64,000 nucleotides of DNA from Daucus carota subsp. sativus. Lineage: Eukaryota > Streptophyta > Magnoliopsida > Apiales > Apiaceae. Made by a program: the position numbers and the translations under genes. The notes beneath the pieces were generated by a model, which had not been told where the DNA came from, did no database searches, and was given only the letters and a program-made list of their open reading frames with translations. The DNA is taken from contig NC_030387.2 in the NCBI RefSeq assembly GCF_001625215.2, positions 38,959,606 through 39,023,605 on the forward strand. Direction: 5' to 3'. Below are positions 49,168 through 61,042 of the stretch, piece by piece. How positions within the stretch are numbered: the stretch's first letter is position 1; the number at the start of each line of letters is the position of its first letter.

Positions 49168-49606
49168 CAATTTGTTTTTATCCTGTAATAGTTTCACGTA
49201 TTTTTGTCTTCTTTTTCTTTTTCATCTTCTTTTCTTTTTATTTTATTGTACAGCTTATCCAAAATAAGTGGTATTCATTCGTGTTCATATTTCTTTAGAG
49301 TCCAAAAATAAAATGGGAAAAATAAAATAAAATGCTCTAAACTCGTCTTCAAAAACAAAAGGGAAAAAGTATTAGAATTATCCAAAAATAAACCAGAATA
49401 TTCCACACAAAAAAGCTCGGAATAAAATAAAAAAATAACAAATATACTCATAATGACACCTCGTCCGAGTGTAGACTTTGAAAAGAGCGAAAGTCACACA
49501 AACCTCTCTCTCTCTAATCTTTATCTCCTCTCTCTCTATATATATTGATTGACTCATCATCGCAGCCAATAATAATCCAAGCTCCTATCTCGACTCGGCG
49601 AACACC
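49168..49606. other. PEX14 upstream region
   Basis: AT-rich and then TC-rich sequence before the PEX14 start. TATATATA near 49538 could be a TATA box about 70 bp before the ATG. No gene was seen. Confidence 0.4.
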
Positions 49607-52600
49607 ATGGCGACTCAGTCGGCGCCGCCGTCCAATTTTTCCGACCAAAATCCAGGTTTCTCACACACACACACACATACTTATTCGATCACTTAATTTT
49701 CATTTTTCCTCGCTAATTTCGACTTAATTTTGCAATCGTAAGTGTAAATTCAGCTCTCACGATCCGTTTAGTTTATAATAAGCTAGATTTGTTTGTGTAA
49801 TTAGGTTATATTACTTGTGCTTAGCTATTGTGGGCCTGTGGAGTAGATGTGGATGCTAGTCTGATTTTCGTTTTGCTGATTATCTTTTGTTCAATTCGCT
49901 TTCGATAAATGTTTACGGAACCTGACGGATTTAGTTTAGAGAGATGATGACTCGTAATGACTTCCTTCTAACTGAAAACTGAAAGGCGTAAAACCTCTGT
50001 TAGTGAAATAACTACTTATTTACATGATTAGGAAAGCATCGTATTAGCGAGGCGAGTTGGTTGTAATCTGGTATAGCCACGGATACCTGGTGTGTATGGT
50101 TATCAGCTTATAGCTAGGCAGTAAATGGTTATGATAGCGGAATCGTTGTATATAACATATTAACTTATGAATATATGATGTTTATTTGTTAGCTATTTGG
50201 AAATTTGGATTTACAATTAAACAGAAAAAGAAGCAATTGAGTAGAAATACAAGGACGATCATATGATTATATAAATGACGCAGCAACTGATAAAAATGTG
50301 TTCTGTGTATGAACACTGTACTGATACCAATTTGTAAGGCAGATTAATGTTCACAAGCTGAATTATAACTTTGTTCATAGAGCGATAATCAATGGATTGT
50401 TTTTGGTGAGGTTTTTTTGGCCTGGATGTAGGACTCGAAAATTGTTACGGGGCGTGTAATGGGGGGATATTTTAGTTTGCTCACTCGTGTAATGGGTGGT
50501 TATATTAATTTGCTTACTTGGGATGATTCTAGGTGCTACACCAAGTAAATGAGTTCTTTAGTTTAGGTTGCCTCATATATATATGTGCTGATGAAGACAA
50601 ATACTCCTCAAGACAAGAAGGTAATTTGAAGACCTAAAAAGTCTAGCAAGCTGCTGGCTGCATGCTCCAAGATGTTTGACATTGAATTAATAAAACAAAG
50701 ATGTATCAATAGAAGAGAGGGCTTGTTCTATGTTGCTAGTCAGGAGAAATAGATAATCAACATAAAAGAAAATATTGAAAGTTACTTTCCTCTCTAATGA
50801 TGCCGAGGTCATCATTAGTTCACACTTTATCTTTGTACTTACCTTTTTGTTAACAAGTGCCAGCTGCCAAGGAATCGTAATTTGTTTGATATAACTCACT
50901 AGAATTTTTAGAATTTCTATCACTATGATTGGTAGGAAAATTAGTACTGATGTCTACTTTTATAGTTTTGTACTTAAAAATAAAATAAAATATTGTTGTA
51001 AGCACTTCTACTCTGTTAATCACAGTTTCAGAGGTTGCAAAACCAGCATCCGAGGTCCATCAAGATGCCAAGGATATTTCTCCACCTTCTGTGTTTGTGA
51101 ACTCTGAACCAATTCGTGAGGATCAAGTGCAGAATGCTGTCAAATTTCTTTCACATCCAAAAGTTAAGGGATCTCCTGTCATGTACAGGCGTTCCTTCCT
51201 TGAAAGGAAGGGCCTTACGAAGGAGGAGATAGATGAAGCCTTTCGTCGTGTGCCTGTATACTTCATCTACAAACCTTACACTATCCACTTTCCAAATACA
51301 ATTTCTTGAATATTGTAAATGAATTTATTCATAACTACTAGGATTATGTATGATAAAATTATGTTTAACTGCAGGATCCAACCCCAACCGTTTCAACGGG
51401 TCAGCCAGCTGAAGGTAAACTCTATTATCTTGTAGTTAGCTTTCCTATTTTAATAATATCTAAAAGATTTTGAGGGTGAGAGAGGGTGGAAAATTGTTTG
51501 CATCTGATATGTATATGGACAACAGATGGGCAGTTGAACTCATCAAAAATGCAACAGCAAAGCCCAACTCAAGCTATACAACCTGCATCAAATACTCCTA
51601 TTGGTACCGTCTCTAAAGGAGGGACCTCAGCACTATATCACCTCGGATGGCAACAAGCTCTTCTTGCTGTAGGTTTACTGGCGATATCAGGTGCTGGAAC
51701 AGCTCTAGTCTTTAAGGTAGTATTTCAGTGGATAAAATAGCACATTACATATTGTCCAGAACTTTGCTCTATTACTCATGTACGTTGAAGGTATTGAATT
51801 TGTTGATGCATACATTTCTTATAGGCAGCTTGCTTTATGCTTCTCTTTTGTTATCTAGTAATTATGATTATCCCTCAGCAATGATAACATTTCTTCAAGT
51901 GGCTTACTCTTTCAGTTTACACTGTTTTTTTTTCAGAAAGCTATTGTTCCAAGGCTAAAGTCTTGGATTCGCAAGGTTGTGTCAGAAGAAGATGAGGATC
52001 TTGCGAATAAAACAAATTCAAAACCGAGCTTGGCAGAAGAAGCTGCTGCTGCTGCCAAATCTGCGGCGGCCGCCGCCGCTGACGTGGCACGGGCTAGTCA
52101 GGACATGTTGATCTCAAAAAATGGAGGTCTTGTTTCTTAAGCTTTCTCTGTATCTAAATTTCAGGTTTCCTTTCAGTACACCTGCATTAATAATAAAAAT
52201 GTAAAAATACTCATAGCTGACATATATATGTCCATGCAGAGAAGCAATACTTTGAGGAACTTATGAGTCTGCTAGGAGTGCAAGTTCAGGAAATGAAATC
52301 AATGAGTAATGCTATAAGAAATTTGGAAGGTAGTTCAAAATTTTCTGTTTTAAAATTGCTTACAGTTCATTATTATGACAAAAAAGGATTGGTTACACAC
52401 AATTGCTATCCCTCTTGGTGTTTTTAGCACTAACCATTTTATTGGTAAGAGCACATGTGGAGGTTTAGGATATTATGCATTTTATTGTTAAGAGCACATT
52501 CGGAGGTTTAGGATAGTATGTCTGGAAAATCTCCACTCTGCTACCCTAACTTGTCCATAAAAAACTTACTATCCGTTCCAATTTCACATCATTCATCTAC

Positions 52601-54922
52601 AAGTATAGTCACATGTACATGTGGTTGACATTTACTACAAATCCCATGCTTTCTTTATGAATATTTTGATTTACTTCAAACAAGAAATGAACGGGCTTCA
52701 GTTGCTGATTACATTTTAGCAGCTATAGACTAACCATGTAGTTACCTGCTTGATATTCTTGTTCATGAGTTGTGGGCCTTGTGGCATATATGTTGAAAAG
52801 TAATCCTACCTCTTCTTTTTGTGATTTTGCTGCACGACTAGTACAATATGGCTGATATGGTATTACACTTTGTACGCTTTTTCACATAAGAGGCTGATAG
52901 GAAGCATCATAGGGGCTTAAATATCTTATATTTAACGCAGGCAAAAATTAATACGCAGCCTCCTGGACTTTATATACATCAACCTTTTCGGGGGGTGGGG
53001 GTGGGGTGGGGGGGTAATTTAGTTAAAAGTATTTTTTTTATTTATGTATAACTGTATGCATTCATATCTCAATGGCTGTGTCTTTTCCCTTGTCTCATAT
53101 TTTTTTTTTTTGCTGATTGTTTCATTATTTATGAGTCCATTACTGTAGGCCATTACTGTAGGCATTAGCTGATTTATATATCATATGATTCAGGAAAAAC
53201 TAGTATTTCTGGGCAAGAAGATCACGGATTCTCTCTCAATAATTCAAAGGTAAGTATTTCGGTAATTGGATATTTCTCCAAGGATGCAGTTGTGACTGAC
53301 ATTCTTTTGTCTATAATCACTACTGTTATTTAAAATTTTCTTTTCATATATTCCAGCCACCATATGCAAACGGCAAGTCAGACTTCACTCCGAGCTCAGG
53401 TTCGTTATAGTTAGATACTAATTTTGATTATGTAAAGCAACTGCGTAATGCCTTGAATATCTAAAACGTGTGTATAATATTATGTGTACAGCAAGACCTG
53501 TGTCTCCGCCTGCATCTGTGGAACCATCTGGCGCACCACCTCACCCAAAGTCCTATATGGAGGTTACTTCCGTTGCTGTTTTTCTTATTCGTTATTTCAA
53601 TTAATCATGTGCTTAAGTTTATAAGTTGCTGAAGCCACAGTCAGTAGTAGAATGATCTCTTTTGATTATATCTCCGTCGCTCAAACATATGTTTTTACTA
53701 TATTACATTGAGTCCCTTTCCAAAGATATCATTAATCTTAATCATTTTGCAGATCATGGCTATGGTTCAAAGAGGAGAAAGACCTTCTAATATCAGAGTA
53801 ATTTCATTAACTAAACCTTTTCCATCTTGGTAAATATCCACTTTTTGTTGGGTTTACTCCTGACTCTATTCTGATCTTGGTATTTATCAGGACGTCAATG
53901 ATCTTCCACCAAATCCGAATCAGCCAGTACCAACTCCTAGTTTAGCACCGAGACCAAAGGTGTGATATATATTATTAACTTTTAGATAGCCATGCCATAT
54001 TTTTCACGTTTCCCCTGGCGTTTTTTCAAGTTTTACCGACACATATCAGTTACATCTTCTGTATATAATACTATAAATAGGCTTATAGGTTTCAGCTTAA
54101 AACACTTTCACACTTAAAAGTACCTAAAAGTACCTAATTCCGGTCAATATTCTTCATTGTGCATTCTACTCGTTCCTTTATTTTAAATAAGCACAACTTA
54201 AGTGATGAAATTGGGACATGTACCTCTCCTTGGTCCTCACCTGAAAAATTGAATACTTCTGTTATGACTAGGGTGCCTGAAAGGTCTATTTGAGTTCTAA
54301 AAAAGATGTTCCTCCAGCTCAATAATAAAGATGCTTTCCATACTTGTTTTTTGAATATAAAAATGAAACATTCCACCATTGCACCAGTTATTTGATTTGC
54401 GTGCCTTTACATAAGAATTTGCTAATTAGCTTTATTGTTGTTCCCTCTCTCGAGCAGCCATGGGAAGTTGGGCAGGTGCAGAACAGTTCAAACCAAGCTC
54501 TTCAATCTCAAGATAATGGATTTACTCAGATGAATGGGAACAATTCAGCACCCTGGTGGCAACAAAAACAATCAAACAATGTGAGAATTAATGATATAGA
54601 ATCTGTAGATGAATATAGTGCTGGATCTTCTGGTGCACAAACTATTGATCGACCCATTCAGCGCTCTTGGGTTCCTCCTCAGCCTCCTCCAGTTGCGATG
54701 GCAGAAGCGGCAGCAGCAATCAGACAGCCAAAAAAATCCACATTTCAGAGTGAACCATTAACCGACGATCAGTTTCTTGCTCGTTCTTCAGAACTGACGA
54801 ATGAATTGCAGAGGGTCACAAAAATATCTGAATCAGGAGGCATAACAGAGGCCAATGGTGAGAGCTATGTGCCGAATACAGAAATACAAACAGAAGAAAG
54901 CAACTCTTACGTCGAGGCCTAA
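49607..54922 (+). CDS. PEX14: Peroxin 14, peroxisomal matrix-protein import docking factor
   Basis: Twelve exons: 49607-49655, 51026-51255, 51375-51414, 51526-51716, 51937-52126, 52240-52329, 53194-53249, 53357-53399, 53492-53562, 53753-53797, 53891-53959, 54458-54922; 512 residues, close to Arabidopsis PEX14 (about 507). PEX14 sits in the peroxisomal membrane and binds PEX5/PEX7 receptors during matrix-protein import. The conserved N-terminal domain (about 46-93) reads REDQVQNAVKFLSHPKVKGS, then RRSFLERKGLTKEEIDEAF. A hydrophobic membrane segment lies at about 146-168 (QALLAVGLLAISGAGTALVF), followed by an Ala-rich stretch and a coiled-coil region (EKQYFEELMSLLGVQVQEM, about 234-252). The plant motif IMAMVQRGERPSNIRDVNDL spans exons 10-11. 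The C-terminus is polar and Pro/Gln-rich. The frame is whole. Intron 6 contains a 48-bp-period duplication near 52443-52520. Confidence 0.95.
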
Positions 54923-56043
54923 ATGAAGAACTGGAGGACAGGGGAGGGGGTTGCGGGTTTATAAATAATCTCGACATCTGGGATTCAAGGTATTGTTTGT
55001 ATGGCTTGTAGTTTGGTAATAATTACTTGAGAACATGTCTGGGTACCCTTGTTGCACAATGGTATAAGCTATTCATATGATATGGAAGTGAATGCGAAGT
55101 ACTATAAGGAAATAATGCTAATCATTTTGACTTGTTCCGATTTCATCTTTTAAAATGATTAATTCATTGATGAGCAAGATGCTGATCAATGTCTAGTTGT
55201 TGCATGTGTATCAGGGTTTCAGGTATCTACGGTTGGCTATATATGTGATTCAGTTCTCTTTCTTGTGTTTTCTGGCAATGTTAAGTGTATATAAGATGTT
55301 ATGTTTTTGCCTGTGATATCCGAAACAATAAATGGAATGCCGATGAAAAGATAGTCTCACAACTCACAGCTATATGGTGCACTGCTTTATTTTACAAACG
55401 CATGCGAATATATCTATATTTAACTCTTGTATTTATTAAACTAATCAAACTCTTATTGTTGCAACTTAAAGACTTGAAAGGGACTAATTTAAAGACGTGA
55501 AAGGGACTAATTTAAACTGTATTTACTCTGTTAGGTGTGCTCTAACAGAGTTTGATCAAGTGAGCTCTGTCAAGCCGATGCTTAAACCCAGTTCTAAATC
55601 TTTATGGTTTTTTCACAATTTATTTTTATGAGTTGTAACTTCTTAAATTTGAATATACAAAAGTCAAGTTCAATATATATCCTTTTTTCTGAGGCTCAAA
55701 GCATACAGAGTAACGAACAATTAAGACAAAAGTGGAGTCACAACTAACGATCACTTTTATGACTTAATTATATAATAATAATAATAATAATATCGCTTCA
55801 ATATTTTCCAAAATGTTACAAGTTCGCAAAATATTGTAGTTAGTTTTCTCAATTTAGAATAGATTCACATATTATTACTATATCAGTACAAAATCAATAC
55901 TACTACACCACTACTAACATTTAGGAGTCCAGGAGCGAGCATCGATGCACTGAGAGGAGTGACACGTCTTAATGTCATGGGTTTATCACGAAGGACAGAT
56001 TAAAAATACAATTCGTGAAATTTCGTCTTCACAGACTACACGT

Positions 56044-56100
56044 AGCTTCGCTGGTGTCCCTTCAATCATTTTCGGGGGCTTTGTTCAGTTGATCCCGGTA
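56044..56100 (+). pseudogene. Possible fragment of a Helitron-type Pif1 helicase
   Basis: A 19-residue stretch, SFAGVPSIIFGGFVQLIPV, resembles the Pif1-family segment that usually reads like FGGxxVIFGGDFRQxLPV, with the Asp lost. Plant Pif1-like genes mostly come from Helitrons. Neighbouring frames do not show other helicase motifs, so only a remnant could be present. The match is short and from memory of the family. Confidence 0.3.
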
Positions 56101-56133
56101 ACTAATTTTCGGTCTCGAGTCACAATCATGATA

Positions 56134-56491
56134 CTCCCTCTCGGTCTCCCCTCTCATTTTTTTCACACTTCACAAATATCGTAAGATGTATGTAATATAT
56201 AAGTTCACAATTTTTAAAAAATTTCGTTTTTTATAAAATTCAAATATTAAATTTTTATTTAAAATGATTTATAATAATTTATGAAATTATATTTTATGAG
56301 AGACTTAAGATTTAAAAATTTTCTTTTTTTATAAAATCAAATATTAAACTTTTATTGAAAATGATTTATTATAATTTATGAAATCATATTTTATAAAAAC
56401 TTAAGATGCGTGCTGAGTATCCGTCCCGGTATAAATAAACAATTGAGTATATGTCCCGGTATAAATAAACAATTGTGCGGGACAGAAGGAG
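56134..56491. mobile_element. Stowaway-like MITE
   Basis: It starts CTCCCTCTCGGTCTCCCCTC and ends GTGCGGGACAGAAGGAG, with TA on both sides (56132-56133 and 56492-56493). It is 358 bp. Near the right end a block GTCCCGGTATAAATAAACAA occurs twice in tandem, and a block around AAAATTCAAATATTAAA is also duplicated inside. Non-coding. Confidence 0.65.
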
Positions 56492-59400
56492 TATACGTGA
56501 CGATAACATAATCGAAGTCGAAATGATCGGAGCTGAAATTTAAAATAAATGTCTTCCATCTCATTTTATAATTTTGTTTGTTAAATTAACATAGTATTTA
56601 TATTTATTTTTTTGTCGAACACAACTTTTATATTATCTTTGATGTTAATTAACCCCCACAAATTTCAAAATTTATCATGTAAATATATAAGGGGTTCTAA
56701 GTATAATGGATGAAGACTTATCCATATTCTTTTGTATTATTATAACTTCAGTTGTGAGAATAATAAAAAGATATTATATTTAATTTTTCTTGATAATATA
56801 TGAATTTGTAAATTTTAACAAAAATTTACTAATTTTTGAAAATAAATAACAGCTGAAATAAAATAAATTATTGATATCTACATGGATATTGCAGTCACTT
56901 GTGTCGTGTGACAAGTACTCTTACCAATTTTTCAAGATTCAACATTCAACAAAAAACAATGAATAGAACGCGAACAAAGAAATCCACAGCATAATAAACT
57001 TATAAGAGTGGACATCAACAAACGTGAAATGCGAGTGGAATTTTGGAATATATAAGCTATAAATTTCTACATCTACCACGCTTCGTCAAGGACACACATA
57101 AATCACGCAAAATCGACAATTTTTTTGGCTTCACATCACAGCATGTGAATAAAAACTAATGTAATTTTCGGGGCTTTTTGACAAATATCAAGCCTAGAAA
57201 TATTTTTGCAAGAATATTGTAATTTCTAAAAAATATAAGAATATTTTTGATAATCACTTGGCAGAAGAAAAAAGGAGTTTGAGATGGGTGATGGCATCAA
57301 AAAAATCCTCGAGAATGGCTTCTGTTATTTTCCTTCTATGGTGTAACTAAACATAGTAGTATATTTTTATACAATGGTCAATGGACATAAGTGATCGAAA
57401 TGAATTCAAGATCAGTGTCCCTATGTTCTCACGTGTAATGCGTTTATCTCAATTCCAACGGTAATGATTGAAGAACGTTATTTTGATGGTCAAGGTAACG
57501 GAAATCACCAAACGACAACCAGAAAAAGATGGTAGATCAACAGAAATCAGTAGTGATGTTTAATAATCAACCATTTTTTTCTGGTGTTAAGTTTTGAAAT
57601 ACGATATGGTTGATGAAATGAGAATGATGGACTATGAAAAAAGAGATATAATGAGACGGGTGAGTTTAAAATAAGTGCTTCTTGATTAAAGTAAAAATAT
57701 TAAAAAAAAGTTAGAAACAAATTAAAGTGTTTGGTAAAAAAGTAGAAATCATGAAACAAAAATTAACATTCTCCACTTATTTTAAGTACTTTTTGATTTT
57801 TTACATAAAAAATATGAATAAGTGTTATTTTAACTTATAAAATCAGAAGTCGGGTTTTTAAGTCCTGGCTAGACACCCCATAACATGTTCCAACATGATT
57901 AAATTGGACCGTTGAAATCCTCCTACTAACTCAGACAAGTTTATATACAAAATTTGTCTAAGTATAATCTTGGTCTTAAAAATCGAAAATTGAGATTAAT
58001 CGTGAAGTACTGATTAAAGATCAATGAGATGATGGGAAATTAATCGGATTAAAAATTGAATATATTACATAATTATAATATTTAATATATTAATTTAATT
58101 TACTATGTAACATATAACATGTTATTTAAAAACATTATTGACAAATAATCGGATTTTAATAATCAAATCGATCGGGGAAGCACCTGGGATTAATCGAATG
58201 AGAAAATTTTAGAATCAAGAGTATAATGCAACATAATGCAAATTATTAGAGCAATTGAATAACGTATTAACGGATTGTGATTTGTATTTTTTTTATATAT
58301 GTACTTTTACGCAAACAAAGAAATGCATGTTTTGAAACTTAAACGGAGACGTCTCTGTCAGATGAACGCAAGTTATTCATAAGAGGCCAACTAAGGGAAA
58401 ATGGGATCTTTTTTTGGGGATTCTCCTGTCTAATTTTCTATAACCAGCTGCTGTGATTTCATCTTGAATTTCGTTTTTAACCTGTTAGTTTTGAGTCCGA
58501 ATTTGTTGACTATTTATTTTTGAATAAAATATTCTATATTCACTTATTCATAGATTTTTTTAAAAAGAATCATTAGATGATCACGTCTTGGAGAATCAAA
58601 ACTGTGGATATCATCTATTTGATGGAACGCTGACATAAACAACTTGACCGAAAGTTCATGCAACAAGAGAGATAATCTATATTATCTTGCATTACAGATA
58701 ATTATATAAAAATCAACCAGATAAACAAATACTAGCCTTCAGCCAATTTAGCTCTCTAGGAACAATGAAAGATGCTTAAATTTCTTTTAGTTTATTTTAA
58801 AATTTTCCTCTTAATATTTTTTTTTTTAAAAGTTAGAACATGCAGTCTTAAATTTCATTTTAATATAAATACATTTCTTTAAGCACAAATATATATTATG
58901 CACCCAATGGACAATCACCACTAAATTCCTCTGATAAAATCTTCCATTATGAATTTTTTTTTATCATTCTTAAGAATTATTTGCTATTACACTTTAATTT
59001 GACTAAATATTTTTGATTTATCAAAAAAAAATATAATAAAACCTATCTAACCAGAATCACTAGATTAATCGATTAGTTTCGATTTCTGATAAATTTCATA
59101 TTTAATTAAAAAGACAAGTATCTGTTATCTTTGATTAAAGTGTGATGTCACTTTTTCGGAGATAAATTTTACAAAACTTCGGAGTGACACACAAAATATA
59201 GTTCTTAAAAAAGCGCAACGAGTCAACTAGTAATTTAGAAATCACAGGAAAAGCATAGTGAGTTGTGGTTGCTTAGGTTCCATCTTGTCATTTACACAAA
59301 TATTCAAAAACAGAATATAACAACTGTTTTCTGGTATCGATCCTGTTTAATATTACCAACTTTATAATCAGGCACCTTGGAAGGTAATATTCAGTCGGTC

Positions 59401-60907
59401 TCTCTCAAACCCAAATATAAACAAAAAACATCGAAAATTACATAAATTTCGATAAATAAAATTTAACCAGATGGCAGATACCGAGATGAGCTCGTAAAAA
59501 TTTATCCTCTCCGTGATAATAAAATATTTATTCGTGGTGAAACGCGTTTGGACTTAGCAGTACAACTACGTATCTGTATTTGTGATGGATACAGGCATTA
59601 TGTGTACCGGTTTAAAAGCACAGGCCGGATTTGTATAGTTGATTATTTATGTAACGGGGAGTAGTAAACGACAATTAGTCCGGCAAATAGACAAAACGGA
59701 TGTTTCTTAATCATCGAGATTACTCGATTCTCTTTATTCTTTGTATTTGTTTATTGTGAAGATGACTAGTAAAAACGATGCTGCCCTTTTGCTATTATGA
59801 ATAGATAGAAAATTATTTCGCCGATTAAAATAATTTCAATATTAATCATTTAAAATTTGTTAATTGTGCTATTTTCGAAGTAATCGGATATGTGGATATT
59901 ATAATGGACTATACTTTAATGTCGATAAATTATTGTTATTATAAATTATCGTAAATATATATTTAAATATTATACGGATTTCCAGAAATTTACTAACAAA
60001 TATAATTAACATTAAATAACTAGCTAAAATTTTAGTGAACAAAATGTAATACATAGACTTCTACACAATCTCGTCTCGATAATTTTTAATTATAACATAT
60101 CACGTAATTTTTTAACTAAAATTTATTAAAAATAATTACAATTATTTATAATATTTGAGATTATATTTTTATTATATATTCACTTATATTCTTATAAGTA
60201 TACTACTATACTTTTCACCGGTAAATGCAGTACCAATCTATCTACCTCTTTGTCCATGACCAACCTCGAATTCAAGTACTATTATTGTTGCTAGCTGAAA
60301 ATAAATAGAAAAGTATCATCTATCAAATTAATTGTTTTGTCCCACGCCTTATAAGAATATTAACACACGTGATTCTTGATATTTGTTATCTAGTCTCGTA
60401 TCGTGTGTCAAAAAACAAATCTGAAACTGATATAATCGAGATGATTTATCAAAATCAAATATTTTAATTATTGCGAAATTTGTGGAAAAATCAATTTGAG
60501 CTTTGGCATATTTTTAGATTGTATATATTACTGGTACATAAGAAAGTTGAAATAATATAGTCAGTGTTGTCTCGATTAAATTACGCAATAAAAATTAATC
60601 AGAAATTAATTAAATCAATCAATTAATCAAATAATTAATTAAATAATAAAATATTTCATTAGTTCGGCAAGTTACAAAATAAGCACATATCTAATTTATT
60701 TTTCTTCTTTTTGACGAAAAGCACCGATTTGATTTTTAGAACGGAGAATATAGCAGTTAAAACTTTGAACTTCAAAGACAAAGAGTACAAGATCCAAGAG
60801 TATCATATTTCTTTTCCGTATAAATTTATACAGTAGTGTAAATATTACTATCCATAACAGGAGGAACAAATAACACTTGTTTGTCAACTAGCTTGTCTTC
60901 CCTCCTC

Positions 60908-60914
60908 TATAAAT
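60908..60914 (+). promoter_or_regulatory. Probable TATA box of DXR
   Basis: TATAAAT in the context CCTCCTCTATAAATCCTCCC lies 129-135 bp before the DXR start codon, followed by a CT-rich leader. Spacing and sequence fit a plant core promoter. Confidence 0.6.
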
Positions 60915-61042
60915 CCTCCCTTGCTCATACCTCATCTTACACTAATCCCCTTCTCTCTATACCCATTTGCCCACAAGATTTTTCAGATTTTCTTGAAATT
61001 TTTAACCAAGAATTGGGTTGATTCATCGCAAAATTTGAAGAA

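Larger units (their letters stand above)
54923..60907. other. Long intergenic region upstream of DXR
   Basis: About 6 kb, very AT-rich. It contains the probable PEX14 3' UTR, a possible Pif1-helicase fragment (56044-56100), a Stowaway-like MITE (56134-56491), and AATCGG-type repeat sequence near 57975-58215. From 58.2 to 60.7 kb I see nothing recognisable. Short reading frames there lack family features. Confidence 0.45.

Noticed and set aside
57660-57900. Possible hAT-like MITE around AAGTGCTT and AGTACTTTTTGATTTTTTA
   Set aside because: Some inner inverted similarity is visible, but no matching termini or target duplication could be defined.
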